Shown here: in pieces, positions 6,442 through 6,644 of the stretch
Numbering within the stretch: the first letter of the stretch is position 1
Layout of the letters: each line of letters starts with the position of its first letter
Assembly (NCBI GenBank): GCA_031264715.1
Contig: JAISDP010000293.1
Location: 1 to 6,644, forward strand
Origin: Bacteroidales bacterium
Lineage (GTDB): Bacteria > Bacteroidota > Bacteroidia > Bacteroidales > UBA4181
Direction: 5' to 3'
DNA: 6,644 nucleotides
Translations under genes and position numbers: made by a program
Notes under the pieces: model-generated
What the model saw: only the letters and a program-made list of their open reading frames with translations
What the model was told of the DNA's origin: nothing
Databases searched by the model: none

Positions 6442-6644
6442 ATGCGTAGCGCAAAGTTGAAAGCACGTGGTGCAGAGTCATAAGTACGCGGCGCAAAGTC
6501 ATCAGTACGCGGCGAAGAGTTATCAGTATGAAGCGCAAAGTCATCAGTACGCAGCGCAGAATTATCAGTGCGCAGCGCAAAGTCAGCAGTACGCGGCGCA
6601 AAGTCAACAGTACGCGGCGCAAAGTTGAAAGTACGTGGCGCAGA
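6442..6644. repeat. 21-bp tandem repeat array downstream of the operon, truncated by the window end
   Basis: Nine full 21-bp units and a 14-base partial unit follow one another without spacers, with unit starts at 6442, 6463, 6484, 6505, 6526, 6547, 6568, 6589, 6610 and 6631. The typical unit is GTACGCGGCGCAAAG followed by TCATCA. Units vary mainly in the last six bases (TCATCA, TTATCA, TCAGCA, TCAACA, TTGAAA) and at the ACGCGG positions. Units 6484-6525 and 6526-6567 share an alternating TCATCA/TTATCA pattern, which suggests a 42-bp duplication. On the + strand the unit reads V-R-G-A-K-S-S in one frame, broken by stops at 6481 and 6529. No gene is supported in the 241 bases after the permease stop; the 38 bases before the array hold only a short ATGGAAGC duplication (6403-6418) and no clear terminator hairpin. 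Confidence 0.93.

Noticed and set aside
6029..6644. Minus-strand open frame running from the window end through the tandem array, reading as a Leu/Arg-rich heptad repeat (MTLRRVL type) and on into the 3' part of permease 2.
   Set aside because: The frame is open because a 21-bp unit without a stop in that frame is repeated, and the rest is antisense to a well-conserved gene. The antisense part has no recognisable protein features.
6484..6644. Plus-strand coding of the array as V-R-G-A-K-S-S repeats.
   Set aside because: Stops at 6481 and 6529 interrupt the frame and no start or conserved flanking protein is visible. It looks like non-coding repeat DNA.
6442..6644. CRISPR array.
   Set aside because: The 21-bp units abut directly with no unique spacers, and no cas genes are present.

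Overview
The window is about 6.6 kb at roughly 50% GC and points to a Bacteroidota genome, most likely Bacteroidales. The evidence is the type of transporter genes, the A/T-rich leaders without Shine-Dalgarno sequences in front of the start codons, and the dispersed and tandem repeats around the genes. No finer taxonomic placement can be read from the sequence.

Four genes lie head to tail on the + strand with short gaps and look like one operon of two ATPase-permease pairs of the MacB/LolD (FtsX-like permease) ABC superfamily. In order they are: ATPase 1 (53-730), double-FtsX permease 1 (822-3251), ATPase 2 (3324-3995) and double-FtsX permease 2 (4016-6403; a GTG at 3992 would overlap the ATPase 2 stop). 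Each permease is about 800 residues with two copies of the layout 'one membrane helix, large extracytoplasmic domain, three membrane helices', so one permease chain plus two copies of its ATPase could form a complete transporter core. The family either exports substrates or passes ATP-driven motion across the inner membrane to periplasmic and outer-membrane partners. No adaptor (HlyD/MacA type), TolC or regulator is in the window, and the substrate cannot be read from the sequence.

The repeats are the least ordinary part. A 53-bp segment occurs twice with one mismatch (763-815 and 3256-3308), ending just before the starts of permease 1 and ATPase 2. A dispersed-type hairpin element (859-892) lies in frame inside the N-terminus of permease 1 and is read as a Ser/Pro/Gly/Arg-rich segment; a weaker look-alike sits at the same place in permease 2 (4055-4076). 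After the last gene there is no clear terminator. Instead a 21-bp tandem repeat array begins at 6442 and runs off the window end.

Nothing here amounts to an undescribed system. The genes are a recognisable transporter type, and the points worth a second look are the repeat architecture and some departures from consensus in ATPase 2 and permease 1.
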